Source of the DNA: Mucilaginibacter paludis DSM 18603
Lineage (GTDB): Bacteria > Bacteroidota > Bacteroidia > Sphingobacteriales > Sphingobacteriaceae
DNA: 64,000 nucleotides
Direction of reading: 5' to 3'
Assembly: GCF_000166195.2 (NCBI RefSeq)
Contig: NZ_CM001403.1
Location: 4,234,432 to 4,298,431 of the forward strand
Positions 42,467 through 50,764 of the stretch are shown here, piece after piece. The notes beneath the pieces are model-generated. The model ran no database searches, had not been told where the DNA came from, and saw only the letters and a list, made by a program, of their open reading frames with translations. Position numbers and translations under genes: made by a program. The number at the start of each line of letters is the position of its first letter. The stretch's first letter is position 1.

Positions 42467-43369
42467 CTATGCCATCACTTTTGCTGTCGGATGGTTAAGC
42501 AGATTTCTCCACCGGCGCTTGATCGGGCCGGTTTGCGTGTGCGCCTTTTCCGGTGTCATCATATCCACGCTGCTGTGCGGCCTCATCCGGTTGTAAATAT
42601 CGATGGCTATTTTTGCCGAACACTGCGCTTGATTACTATTCGAATAAGCATCTTCAAGCAGCTCCTGTTTAAGTATCCCGTTCACTCTTTCTGCAATAGC
42701 GTTGTCTTTGGGGTTGCCGCTTTGGGTCATGCTGATATTGATAGTATTAGATTTTAATAAGGTTACATAGCCGTCGCTACAGTATTGTGAGCCACGATCG
42801 GAATGATGTATTAATGGCTTATCGCTTGCCCTCCCTTTTAACGCCATTTCCAAGGCTGTCAGCGGCCCCTCTGCCGACAAATCAATATGCATACAGAAGC
42901 CAACAATCTTACGGCTATAAGCATCCGTTATCAGGCTCAGGTAAGCGAACTTCTTCTTTCTCAGACGTATGTAGGTAATATCACTTACCCATAACTCATC
43001 TGCGCGGCTTAACCTGATGTCCTTTATAAGGTCGGGATATTTCTTCATCCAGTGATTGGAATCTGTTGTTTGGGGCTGACTGCGCCTTCTCTTTACAATC
43101 AGTAAATCATTTTCCCGCAACAAGTCAAAAAGCAGATCCCTGCATATATACATGTCATGACCTTCCATAAATGGTTCCATCATCACATGCAGTTTCCGGC
43201 ATCCAAGCCGAGGCTGAAAAGTACGGTGATAGAGTACTTGCTGGATAAGCAGGTCCTCCTCAAGCGATTTTTTGCCTGACAATTTCTGGTGCTGATAGTA
43301 CGCCTGCGGTGAATGACCAAGCAGTCTGCAAAACCCACGAAGACCGCGTGGGCAACTTTGCATTTTCAT
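42467..43369 (-). CDS. IS3-family transposase OrfB (DDE integrase core)
   Basis: The 300-residue OrfB has an N-terminal HTH_21-like segment (RGFCRLLGHSPQAYYQHQKL). The rve catalytic core has Asp in LWVSDITYIRL, Asp in IHHSDRGSQYCSDGY and Glu in AIAERVNGILKQEL, and the usual IYNRMRPHSSVDMMTPE ending. It begins at an ATG that overlaps the OrfA stop (ATGA, 43366-43369), so it may be made by reinitiation or fused by frameshift. All three catalytic residues and the full length are kept, so it looks functional. Confidence 0.93.
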   Translation of the reverse strand: MKMQSCPRGLRGFCRLLGHSPQAYYQHQKLSGKKSLEEDLLIQQVLYHRTFQPRLGCRKLHVMMEPFMEGHDMYICRDLLFDLLRENDLLIVKRRRSQPQTTDSNHWMKKYPDLIKDIRLSRADELWVSDITYIRLRKKKFAYLSLITDAYSRKIVGFCMHIDLSAEGPLTALEMALKGRASDKPLIHHSDRGSQYCSDGYVTLLKSNTINISMTQSGNPKDNAIAERVNGILKQELLEDAYSNSNQAQCSAKIAIDIYNRMRPHSSVDMMTPEKAHTQTGPIKRRWRNLLNHPTAKVMA

Positions 43370-43689
43370 TTGGACTGCCTGGTGCCATGTTTTTTTCGCA
43401 GGTCGATGCCGAGCTCCTTACTGGATATATCGAGCATAAAATCCTGCAACTCGATCTTTAGCCGCGCCTCGCGTAATTCCTTTTTCAGTAGATTTATGTC
43501 ATCAGGTATCGGTAATTCTTCCTTCACCACCCGGACTATTTCTCTGGCTTTTTTTGGCTTATTATGTTTTGACATCACAATACGATGTACTTGATCACGG
43601 CTTATTCCGTACTTCGCTGCTAATATACGGTAACCTAATCCTCCTTCATTATGATCATAAAGGATTGCTGACACATTTTTATATTCCAT
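43366..43689 (-). CDS. IS3-family transposase OrfA (helix-turn-helix)
   Basis: The 107-residue OrfA has an HTH (NEGGLGYRILAAKYGISRDQVHRIV, in two stretches within residues 14-38). A leucine-zipper-like region follows (INLLKKELREARLKIELQDF, residues 64-83). It would bind the IS ends and multimerise with OrfB. It starts 42 nt inside the right inverted repeat and overlaps OrfB by 4 nt. Confidence 0.88.
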   Translation of the reverse strand: MEYKNVSAILYDHNEGGLGYRILAAKYGISRDQVHRIVMSKHNKPKKAREIVRVVKEELPIPDDINLLKKELREARLKIELQDFMLDISSKELGIDLRKKHGTRQSK

Positions 43690-43731
43690 TTTTGGTTTAT
43701 TTAATGTGTAAACCTATTTCAGGACTAGACA

Positions 43732-44165
43732 CAGTATTCTTAATTTAAAGCATCGGCACGCTCAATCGCCGCGTGAAGGGCTGTTACTTTTGTCTTGGTA
43801 CAAAAAGAACCAAAAAAATCAAGACTGCCCGATCCTTCCGCCCACGGGCCAACTCCAGGCCCGGCGTGCAGTCAGGCTTTTGCGCACTTTTCTTTTTGCG
43901 CAAAATAGCTTACAGGTTTCGAATGTCATCCCTGTTTTTTTCCGGGCTGGCCGGATCGGATACTCGCAATGTCGATGGGATAAGAGGCTGATATTAATGA
44001 ACTTATGCCATATCTGCGTGTCGTTGCCAAGTACGAAGCAATCTCTACTTAGGCAGATCGGCCATGCAAGTTCGCTCTGTATAGTTTAGAGATTGCTTCG
44101 TCGTTCCTCCTCGCAATGACGATGGGGTAAGTTGGGGGTAAAGAGCTGATTGTTAGTAATTACCG
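43732..44165. repeat. Composite interspersed repeat, locus R4 right part
   Basis: Positions 43732-44218 hold no gene. They continue R4: CAGTATTCTTAATTTAAAGC, GCACGCTCAATCGCCGCG, a decayed hairpin GTTACTTTTGT/ACAAAAAGAAC (43783-43810) and GACTGC...GCAGTC (43823-43873). TTTTGCGCAC follows. Then 44030-44118 carries an inverted GAAGCAATCTCTA/TAGAGATTGCTTC pair. Open frames at 43773-43991 and 43790-44089 are translations of the repeat. Confidence 0.85.
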
Positions 44166-44218
44166 GCCGGCGTATAGTCGGGCCTTTCAAATTCTTTTAA
44201 AACTCCACTATCCTGAAT

Positions 44219-44818
44219 TTACCCATGTATAGTTTCCTTCTTCCCATAATTCTTTACCACATTTGCTTCGTAGGCTAAAAAATCTTTCCATCTTCCGTCT
44301 ACATCAATATCGCCGGCGTACTTTTTAGCCAGTCGCAAAAACATGGTATAGTGGGTGGCTTCGCTGATCATCAGTTCGTGGTAAAAAATGGACAGCTCAT
44401 CATCATTGATATTTTCGGACAATACTTTAAAGCGTTCGCAGCTCCGGGCCTCTATCATGGCCGAAAACAACAACCTGTCAACCATTTGGCTTTGGCGGGT
44501 TCCGCCGTGCTTTAAAAACTTGTAAAGTTCGCCCACGTAATCATCTTTCCGTTCTTTGCCTAAATTGTATCCGCGTTTGATGATAATATCGTGTACGCGT
44601 TTAAAGTGGTCCATTTCTTCCTGTACAAGCAAAGCCATCTCCTGCACCAGGTCGGGGTAGTTGGGGTTTTGTACAATTAATGTAATGGCGTTGCTGGCGG
44701 CCTTTTGCTCGCAATAAGCATGGTCGGTTAGTAGCTCTTCAATATTGCTTTCCACAACGTTTTTAACCCATAGCGGGTCGGTAGGTAATTGCAGTTTTAG
44801 GATGGTTTTCTCGCTCAC
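44219..44818 (-). CDS. miaE: tRNA-(ms2io6A)-hydroxylase
   Basis: This 199-residue ferritin-like di-iron protein has two helix pairs with the metal ligands in AYCEQKAASNA and EEMDHFKRVHDI, then FSAMIEARSCERFKVL and ELMISEATHYTMFLRLA (E..., ExxH patterns). It hydroxylates the isopentenyl group of ms2i6A37 in tRNA (family knowledge). The start is a GTG at 44818. A full promoter match ends 5 nt upstream of it (44824-44851), which suggests a leaderless or almost leaderless mRNA. It lies 71 nt downstream of nadD on the same strand. Confidence 0.92.
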   Translation of the reverse strand: MSEKTILKLQLPTDPLWVKNVVESNIEELLTDHAYCEQKAASNAITLIVQNPNYPDLVQEMALLVQEEMDHFKRVHDIIIKRGYNLGKERKDDYVGELYKFLKHGGTRQSQMVDRLLFSAMIEARSCERFKVLSENINDDELSIFYHELMISEATHYTMFLRLAKKYAGDIDVDGRWKDFLAYEANVVKNYGKKETIHG

Positions 44819-44823
44819 GAGAG

Positions 44824-44851
44824 CAAAGATAGGAGTTAGTTATGAAGACAA
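44824..44851 (-). promoter_or_regulatory. miaE promoter abutting its GTG start codon
   Basis: On the minus strand TTG (44849-44851), a 17-nt spacer and TATCTTTG (44824-44831) match the Bacteroidota consensus. The start point would fall at or within 2-3 nt of the GTG at 44818. Confidence 0.65.
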
Positions 44852-44889
44852 GAAGTGTCTTGCAGAGAACATCAATAAGGATGTTTTAC

Positions 44890-45462
44890 TTACCTGTATA
44901 AACCCTTACTCTCAATAAATTTTAGCACCGGGTCGGGAACAAAAAACTGGACATTCTTTTTTTCGGCGATTGATTTACGGATAAATGTTGCCGATAGCTC
45001 CATTAAGGGCGTCATGGTGATATGTACGGAGGGGTGCGTAGCCAGATCAGTGTTTTCATATCCCGGACGCGGGTATACGTAGATCTGGTAGTCGCGCAGG
45101 ATGAGTTTATAATTTTTCCACTTATGCAGCGATACCAGGTTGTCTGATCCCATAATCAGGGCAAAGGTATGCTCGGGATGTTTTTCTTTAAGCAGGGTGA
45201 GCGTATCGATGGTGTACGATGGCTGTGGCAGTTTTAGTTCAATATCGCTAACGCTTAGGTTTTCGCTATTGTCGGTAGCCAGGCGGGCCATTTCTAACCG
45301 GTCGTAAGTGTTAATCAGGTCGCCGTATTTTTTTAGCGGATTTTGGGGTGATACTACCAGCCATACTTTATCCAGATCGGTATGGTTGGCCATATAATTG
45401 GCTATAATTAAATGGCCGATATGTATTGGATTGAACGAACCAAATAGTAAACCGATCTTCAT
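44890..45462 (-). CDS. nadD: Nicotinate-nucleotide adenylyltransferase
   Basis: This 190-residue nucleotidyltransferase has LLFGSFNPIHIGHLIIANYM at residues 4-23 (the GxFxPxHxGH motif), FALIMGSDNLVSLHKWKNY, and the ATP-site SATFIRKSIAEKK near residue 158. It adenylates nicotinate mononucleotide in NAD synthesis. Its length matches NadD. It follows gmk after 16 nt and is part of the minus-strand yicC-gmk-nadD run. Confidence 0.95.
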   Translation of the reverse strand: MKIGLLFGSFNPIHIGHLIIANYMANHTDLDKVWLVVSPQNPLKKYGDLINTYDRLEMARLATDNSENLSVSDIELKLPQPSYTIDTLTLLKEKHPEHTFALIMGSDNLVSLHKWKNYKLILRDYQIYVYPRPGYENTDLATHPSVHITMTPLMELSATFIRKSIAEKKNVQFFVPDPVLKFIESKGLYR

Positions 45463-45478
45463 TGTGCCTGTTGCTGTT

Positions 45479-46048
45479 TTATGTTTTTAAAAAATCAGTA
45501 ACTAACTGCCTGGCTTCCGCGCAAGCCGTTTCAAGATCGTAATTTTTTAGGATTATATCAAATTGAGGGGCATAATTCAGTTCTTTTTCGGCTTTTACAA
45601 AGCGTTCCTGCAGTTTTTCTTTACTATCGGTGCCGCGGCCTGTTAAACGTTCAATCAATACCTCTAACGATGGTGGCTGTACAAATATGGCCAGGGCATG
45701 CTCTTCGTATTTCCTTTTTAAGTGCAGGCCCCCTTCTACGTCGATGTCAAAAATCACATGCTTGCCTTTATCCCATATCCGTTGGATCTCCGATCGCAGG
45801 GTGCCATAAAAGGTGCCCGTATAAACTTCCTCAAACTCAACAAACTGTTTTTTGGCAATCCGGTGTAAAAACTCCTCGTTCGAGATAAAGTAGTAGTCTA
45901 CTCCGTCCCGCTCATCGCCACGGGGCTTACGCGTAGTTGCCGAGATGGAAAATTCCAGGTCGGGTATATGGCCTAACAGGTGATGTACAATAGTAGTTTT
46001 ACCAGCTCCGGAAGGCGCTGAAAATATGATGAGTTTACCTTGGGTCAT
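45479..46048 (-). CDS. gmk: Guanylate kinase
   Basis: This 189-residue kinase has a Walker A at SAPSGAGKTTIVHHLL (residues 9-24) and the GMP-binding part SISATTRKPRGDERDGVDYYF. EFEEVYTGTFYGT and the lid RLTGRGTDSKEKLQERF follow. It phosphorylates GMP to GDP. Length and motifs are complete. It lies between yicC and nadD, an arrangement common in Bacteroidota. Confidence 0.97.
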   Translation of the reverse strand: MTQGKLIIFSAPSGAGKTTIVHHLLGHIPDLEFSISATTRKPRGDERDGVDYYFISNEEFLHRIAKKQFVEFEEVYTGTFYGTLRSEIQRIWDKGKHVIFDIDVEGGLHLKRKYEEHALAIFVQPPSLEVLIERLTGRGTDSKEKLQERFVKAEKELNYAPQFDIILKNYDLETACAEARQLVTDFLKT

Positions 46049-46069
46049 GTATTCGGTATTGGGTTTTTG

Positions 46070-46157
46070 GGTATTAGTTATTAAGTTAATGAGTTATAGG
46101 TTATTACTATCCGGGTTTGCTTAAGCCAATAACCTAATAACCAATAACTGCTAACTA
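46070..46157. repeat. AT-rich inverted repeat of TTAGTTATT words between yicC and gmk
   Basis: The left half is made of TATTAGTTATTAAGTTAATG and GTTATAGGTTATTA words. The right half is AATAACCTAATAACCAATAA and CTGCTAACTAA. The halves are imperfect inverted repeats and could fold. No gene fits here. Confidence 0.65.
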
Positions 46158-46162
46158 AAAAA

Positions 46163-47038
46163 CTACAGCACGTTCAACAGTTGTTCTTTTATTTTTTCCA
46201 GCTCTTCTTTCATGCCTACAACTAATTTCTGGATGTTGGCATCGTTTGCTTTTGAGCCTATGGTATTGATCTCCCGGCCAATCTCCTGCGAAATAAAACC
46301 CAGCTTTTTGCCATTGGCATCGGCATTTTTAAGTGTTTCGATAAAATATTCGCAGTGGGTTTTAAGGCGTATCTTTTCCTCGGTGATATCAAGTTTATCG
46401 ATGTAATAGATCAGCTCCTGCTCAAAACGGTTTTGGTCCAGGTTTTCGCGGCCCACGCTATCTGCTAAAAATTGGTTCAGCCTTTCACGGATTACAGGCA
46501 CACGCTTAGGCTCCTCAATTTCAACCTTTTTAAGGTTATCCATAATAATGCCTATACGGGCCTTAATATCCTGCTCCAAAACATTCCCCTCATCTAACCT
46601 GAACTGCTGGAAAGCAGCTACAGCTTTTTGAAAAGTTTGCTCAACAATTTTCCATTCCTCGTCGGATACGGCATCATCATCATACTTAACCACTTCCGGT
46701 AAACCCAGTGCCAGCTGCAGCAGGTTAGAAGTTGGTTCGTTAAGCTCATCACTAACGGTTTTAAGCTGTTGGAAGTAGTGCTTTAACAACACGGTATCAA
46801 TACCGGCCGCTTTAACAGCCTGGCTAACTTGTTCTATATTGATGGATAAGCTAACCTTGCCACGCTCCAATTGCTTGCTGCAATCGTTGCGTAACTGAAA
46901 TTCTTTATCAGAAAACGATCTGGGGATCCTTAGAGTTAATTCAAGAAATTTACTGTTCAGGGATTTAATTTCAACGGTATATTTTGTGCTGCCCGAATCA
47001 TAGCTGGCAAGTCCATACCCTGTCATGGATTTTATCAT
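46163..47038 (-). CDS. YicC-family endoribonuclease-like protein
   Basis: I choose the ATG at 47038 (MIKSMTGYGLASY, 291 residues), which matches the family start MIxSMTGYG. The longer open frame upstream is not family-like. The N-terminal YicC domain has KSLNSKFLELTLRIP. The C-terminal DUF1732 has KIRLKTHCEYFIETLKNADA and GKKLGFISQEIGREINTIGS with the acidic KANDANIQK. E. coli YicC has been described as an RNase. A TATCTTTG box at 47042-47049 ends 4 nt before the ATG, again suggesting a very short leader. It heads the gmk-nadD unit. Confidence 0.9.
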   Translation of the reverse strand: MIKSMTGYGLASYDSGSTKYTVEIKSLNSKFLELTLRIPRSFSDKEFQLRNDCSKQLERGKVSLSINIEQVSQAVKAAGIDTVLLKHYFQQLKTVSDELNEPTSNLLQLALGLPEVVKYDDDAVSDEEWKIVEQTFQKAVAAFQQFRLDEGNVLEQDIKARIGIIMDNLKKVEIEEPKRVPVIRERLNQFLADSVGRENLDQNRFEQELIYYIDKLDITEEKIRLKTHCEYFIETLKNADANGKKLGFISQEIGREINTIGSKANDANIQKLVVGMKEELEKIKEQLLNVL

Positions 47039-47140
47039 GTGCAAAGATAGAAATTTATTCAGGATACCTAAATACCCTTTAAAGTGATATTTAACAACCA
47101 TTTAACAATTTTTGACATAGAAATAGTTATTTTTGAAAAA

Positions 47141-47896
47141 TTGGATAGTTATAAAAAACAAATCGGCTTATATAAATGCACCTGCGCGGTGGTTGCAATA
47201 CTGTTATGTTGTGTTGCTCTGTTGGCAAAAGCTCAAAACCAGGACTTTGTATTAAAAGGGGTGGTGTTAAAAAGCGGATCTAACCAGAGGATCAGCAAGG
47301 TATTGGTGGCTAACCTTAATAATGGCGCTATTGTAACAACGGATGATCTTGGAATTTTCCAGATCAAATGCGTAAAGGGCGACTCATTATTATTCAGGCA
47401 GAAAGATTTTGCTGACCAGAAAATAGGCATTATTACCGAGAATACCTTAATGGTGTACATGCAATCGGTAATTAACCTGAACCAGGTTGACATTAAAGGA
47501 GTTACCAAAAAGCAGGAAATGCAGGAGGTAATGAAACAGTACAACAGCCAGGGAATTTACAACAACGGAAAGGCAACTGTTGGATCAGTTGTTTCGAGCC
47601 CGCTGAACGGATTGTACGATTTATTGGGTGGCGGGCCTAAACATGCCAGAAGGTTTCAACGATACTCATCCAGCGAACTGGAAAATGCCGAGGTTGACAA
47701 GCGTTTTAATAAAAGCATCGTTGGGAAAATAACGGGGCTTAAAGACGAAGAACTAACTAAATTTGTAGAATCATACAAGCCATCCTACCCCGACCTGAAA
47801 GGATGGAACGATTACGACCTGATTAATTACATCAAAAAATCGTTTAAAGATTACCAGGACAATGGCCTGCGCCCCGGTTTACAGAAATTAAATTAA
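47141..47896 (+). CDS. Secreted protein with a carboxypeptidase-regulatory-like domain, function unknown
   Basis: No ATG opens this frame. The longest form begins at a GTG at 47084, but that start precedes the TTTGAC (47111) and TATTTTTG (47128-47135) promoter-like boxes. I therefore prefer the TTG at 47141 (MDSYKKQIGLYKCTCAVVAI, 251 residues), which gives a clean signal peptide ending in LLAKAQ. Residues about 35-115 (VLKGVVLKSGSNQRISKVLV, ITTDDLGIFQIKCVKGDSLL) are a CarboxypepD_reg-like beta-sandwich. The rest is charged and helical. It is probably envelope-associated; no specific role can be given. It is divergent from yicC. Confidence 0.8.
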   Translation: MDSYKKQIGLYKCTCAVVAILLCCVALLAKAQNQDFVLKGVVLKSGSNQRISKVLVANLNNGAIVTTDDLGIFQIKCVKGDSLLFRQKDFADQKIGIITENTLMVYMQSVINLNQVDIKGVTKKQEMQEVMKQYNSQGIYNNGKATVGSVVSSPLNGLYDLLGGGPKHARRFQRYSSSELENAEVDKRFNKSIVGKITGLKDEELTKFVESYKPSYPDLKGWNDYDLINYIKKSFKDYQDNGLRPGLQKLN

Positions 47897-48011
47897 AGCC
47901 GATAAGGTTGTATTGTTAGGATTTGAGAAGTTGCTTACAAAAAGCTCCCCGATCTGGCCAGTCAGGGATATACTGAACTTGTATTAATTTCGCCTGTTTG
48001 CCATCGTAAAC

Positions 48012-48068
48012 CAGACATAAAACTTTGCGCCTTAGCGTCTTTGCGGGCAAAATTCCTTAACTTAATAG
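48012..48068. repeat. Intergenic repeat word, copy 2
   Basis: GACATAAAACTTTGCGCCTT, AGCGTCTTTGCGGGC and TTCCTTAACTTAATAG repeat the word at 37015-37063. The 277-nt spacer 47897-48173 holds nothing else I can support. Confidence 0.6.
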
Positions 48069-48173
48069 CCGTTGGAGAGGGTTGGACGGGTGTTTCTGCG
48101 CTATGTATTAATTACGCTTGTTTGTTTAAACTCGCTGGTGTCTCCAGCAATATCAGGGTACTGAGAGTTTTTT

Positions 48174-48899
48174 TTAAATACTCAGCGCTTCGCAAGCCTT
48201 TTCAGCAGCTAATTTTTCAGCATTCTTTTTGTTAAACTCTTTGCCAACCCCTAAAACTTCGCCATCAATACTGGCCTGTATCGTAAACAATTTGGGGCTT
48301 TCCCCTTCTTTATTTTCAACCAGATCAAAGGATACATCTTTACTATGGCGCTGGCACCATTCAATCAGCTTACTTTTAAAGTTGCTTTCGGTTTGCTCCA
48401 GCTTATGGATATCGATATGCGATTTAATGATGTGGTTCACCAAAAAGTTTTTAGTGAAATCGTAGCCTTTATCTAAGTAAACCGCTCCTACCAAGGCTTC
48501 AAAAGCGTCGCCCAGTAATGAGCCCTGGCGGGTTGAACCAACCATGCGGCTATCATACTCTATCAATTGTTCAAAGCCTAATTTTCGGGCTAATTGGTTA
48601 AGATTTACCCGGCTTACTATTTTTGATCGCAATTCGGTTAAAAAGCCTTCGTCTTCGTAGGGATAAAGTTTAAAGAGAACCTCGGCCACAACACAACCCA
48701 AAATCGCATCGCCTAAAAACTCAAGGCGCTCGTTACTATTTTTTACGCCTTTTTTTACGTTTTGAGCCACCGATTTATGCCTGAAGGCTAATCGGTATAA
48801 AGACAAATTGCCCGGCACAAAGCCGAGCAAGTTTTTTAACGCTTTTACGTATTTTCTGTTAGGAGAAAAATAAAGTTTATAAACCCGGAGAATTGGCAT
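48174..48899 (-). CDS. rnc: Ribonuclease III
   Basis: This 241-residue enzyme has the RNase III signature NERLEFLGDAILG near residues 62-74, with the catalytic DxxxxD/E pattern completed by GDAFEALVGAVYLD. A C-terminal double-stranded RNA-binding domain (residues 165-241; FKSKLIEWCQRH, ASIDGEVLGVGKEFNKKNAEKLAA, in stretches) follows. It processes rRNA precursors and other double-stranded RNA. It follows fabF after 9 nt in the acpP-fabF-rnc unit, a classic bacterial arrangement. Confidence 0.96.
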   Translation of the reverse strand: MPILRVYKLYFSPNRKYVKALKNLLGFVPGNLSLYRLAFRHKSVAQNVKKGVKNSNERLEFLGDAILGCVVAEVLFKLYPYEDEGFLTELRSKIVSRVNLNQLARKLGFEQLIEYDSRMVGSTRQGSLLGDAFEALVGAVYLDKGYDFTKNFLVNHIIKSHIDIHKLEQTESNFKSKLIEWCQRHSKDVSFDLVENKEGESPKLFTIQASIDGEVLGVGKEFNKKNAEKLAAEKACEALSI

Positions 48900-48908
48900 C
48901 CAAAACGA

Positions 48909-50162
48909 TTAATCCTGGTATTTAGTAAAAATAACCGACGCGTTATGACCGCCAAAGCCAAATGTATTGCTTTGTGCTGTTGTAACTAAACGTTCCTGGG
49001 CCTTATTGAAGGTAAAATTCAATCGAGGGTCAAATTCCGGATCGTCGGTAAAATGGTTGATGGTAGGCGGTACAATGTTGTGTTTTACCGCTAAAATGGC
49101 CGCAATGGCTTCAATAGCTCCGGCTGCACCCAGCAGGTGCCCCGTCATTGATTTGGTTGAGCTGATATTCAGTTTATAAGCATCCTCGCCAAAAAGGTTA
49201 ACGATAGCCTTGGTTTCGCTAAGGTCGCCCAGCGGGGTTGATGTTCCATGAACATTGATATAATCAATATCGCTTGTTTTAAGGTTGGCATCTCTCAAAG
49301 CACCTGTCATTACCAAACGCGCGCCTAAGCCTTCCGGATGCGGAGCCGTAATATGATTAGCATCGGCACTCATACCTCCGCCAACAATTTCGGCATAAAT
49401 TTTAGCACCACGGGCTTTAGCGTGTTCCAGTTCTTCCAGTATGATGGTGCCCGCGCCTTCGCCGGCCACAAAGCCATCACGATCCTTATCGAAAGGCCGC
49501 GAAGCGGTTGCTGGGTCATCATTACGTGTAGATAAGGCATGCATAGCATTGAAGCCACCCATGCCTGCCTCGTTAATAATAGCTTCTGAGCCGCCGGAAA
49601 TGATGATATCGCTGATACCCAACCTCAAATAGTTGAAGGCATCAATGAGTGCATTAGTAGATGACGCACAGGCGGAAACGGTTGAAAAATTGGGTCCGCG
49701 TAAACCATATTTGATAGAGATATGGCCTGGAGCAATATCCGCTATCATTTTAGGAATAAAAAACGGATTGAAACGTGGTGTACCATCACCTTTGGCAAAG
49801 TTAATCACTTCGTCCATAAAGGTTTTTAAGCCACCAATACCAGATCCCCAGATTACACCTATGCGGTTAGTATCGAGCTTGTCAAAATCAAGCCCTGCAT
49901 CAACTACGGCCTCATCGGTCGCAAATAACGCATACTGCACGAAAGGATCGAGCTTTCGTGCTTCTTTTCTTCCTAAGTAACCGTCGGCATCAAAGTTTTT
50001 TACTTCGCAGGCAAATTTTGTTTTGAACTTTGAGATGTCAAAACTCTTGATTATATCAGCGCCACTCACCCCCTTGATCAACGAGTTCCAGTAATCTGGT
50101 ACATTGTTGCCAATAGGTGTAAGTGCGCCGAGCCCGGTTACTACAACTCTTTTGAACTCCAT
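48909..50162 (-). CDS. fabF: 3-oxoacyl-[acyl-carrier-protein] synthase II
   Basis: This 417-residue condensing enzyme has the catalytic Cys in VSACASSTNAL (near residue 165) and the two histidines in INVHGTSTPLGD and KSMTGHLLGAAGAIEA. The C-terminal NTFGFGGHNAS is also present. It elongates acyl-ACP in fatty acid synthesis. It sits between acpP (20 nt upstream) and rnc, and all active-site residues are intact. Confidence 0.97.
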   Translation of the reverse strand: MEFKRVVVTGLGALTPIGNNVPDYWNSLIKGVSGADIIKSFDISKFKTKFACEVKNFDADGYLGRKEARKLDPFVQYALFATDEAVVDAGLDFDKLDTNRIGVIWGSGIGGLKTFMDEVINFAKGDGTPRFNPFFIPKMIADIAPGHISIKYGLRGPNFSTVSACASSTNALIDAFNYLRLGISDIIISGGSEAIINEAGMGGFNAMHALSTRNDDPATASRPFDKDRDGFVAGEGAGTIILEELEHAKARGAKIYAEIVGGGMSADANHITAPHPEGLGARLVMTGALRDANLKTSDIDYINVHGTSTPLGDLSETKAIVNLFGEDAYKLNISSTKSMTGHLLGAAGAIEAIAAILAVKHNIVPPTINHFTDDPEFDPRLNFTFNKAQERLVTTAQSNTFGFGGHNASVIFTKYQD

Positions 50163-50182
50163 ACTAATTGTAGTGGCGGAGT

Positions 50183-50419
50183 TTATTTAACGTTTTTTTC
50201 AAGGTAAGCGATAGCTTGACCTACAGTACCAATTGTTTCTGCCTGATCGTCAGGGATGGCAACGTTAAATTCTTTTTCAAACTCCATGATTAATTCCACG
50301 GTGTCTAATGAGTCAGCACCAAGGTCGTTTGTGAAACTTGCTTCTGGTGTAACTTCACTTTCGTCAACACCTAATTTTTCTACGATAATAGCTTTTACTC
50401 TTGAAGCGATATCAGACAT
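50183..50419 (-). CDS. acpP: Acyl carrier protein
   Basis: This 78-residue acidic four-helix protein has the phosphopantetheine attachment serine in NDLGADSLDTVELIMEFEKE. Start and length are standard. It carries growing acyl chains for FabF, encoded next. It heads the acpP-fabF-rnc unit. Confidence 0.98.
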   Translation of the reverse strand: MSDIASRVKAIIVEKLGVDESEVTPEASFTNDLGADSLDTVELIMEFEKEFNVAIPDDQAETIGTVGQAIAYLEKNVK

Positions 50420-50764
50420 AGTCTTTTATGATTTAATGATTAATAAATTCTGTGCAAAGAAAAATAAATTCTGTCAATTATCAAATCTAAAATCTTTTAG
50501 CCACATAATAACATAATTGTGTGCCAAAGGTTGATCAATTCCATTAATTTATTTTGCGGATTTTTTGCTAAAGGTACTCACGAAGTTTTGTCTGGGCAGC
50601 TATTCAGCAATTTATTTTTCCACAATATCGCTTTAAAGCCGCTTTAACCTTATTATCAGCACAATGCTAATAGGTTATGGCGCGTTTTTAACGCATTTAT
50701 ATTTTTAAATGATGATACATCAAGGTTTCATTCGTACTTTTATTGCCACTTAATGTATTGAGTT
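50420..50764. other. Gene-free divergent region between acpP and the IPExxxVDY gene
   Basis: This is 345 nt of AT-rich DNA. The only structure I see is an inverted repeat TAACCT-x-ATTA/TAAT-x-AGGTTA at 50645-50677. It must contain the acpP promoter on the minus strand, but I could not fix its boxes. The ATG at 50753 is followed at once by a stop in the IPExxxVDY frame. Confidence 0.5.

Larger units (their letters stand above)
42235..43731 (-). mobile_element. IS3-family insertion sequence, 1497 bp
   Basis: The ends are inverted repeats: TGTCACGTCCTGAAAAAGG at the left and, inverted, TGTCTAGTCCTGAAATAGG at the right, both continuing into TTTACACATT. The flanks show a CAG duplication (42232-42234 and 43732-43734), usual in length for IS3. 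It encodes OrfA and OrfB on the minus strand. Removing it with one CAG rejoins a repeat unit (ATACAGTATTCTTAATT). Confidence 0.92.

Noticed and set aside
43773..44089. Two overlapping open frames of 72 and 99 codons
   Set aside because: Both translate the R4 repeat. Similar peptides arise from R3 (27233-27442), in keeping with repeat DNA and not with genes.
47111..47135. Full promoter for the secreted protein at 47141
   Set aside because: TTTG and TATTTTTG are only 13 nt apart, shorter than the usual 17-23, so I treat it as supporting evidence for the start choice only.
50645..50677. Inverted repeat TAACCT/AGGTTA as an operator for acpP
   Set aside because: The pairing is short and has no second copy in the window, so I do not call it regulatory.
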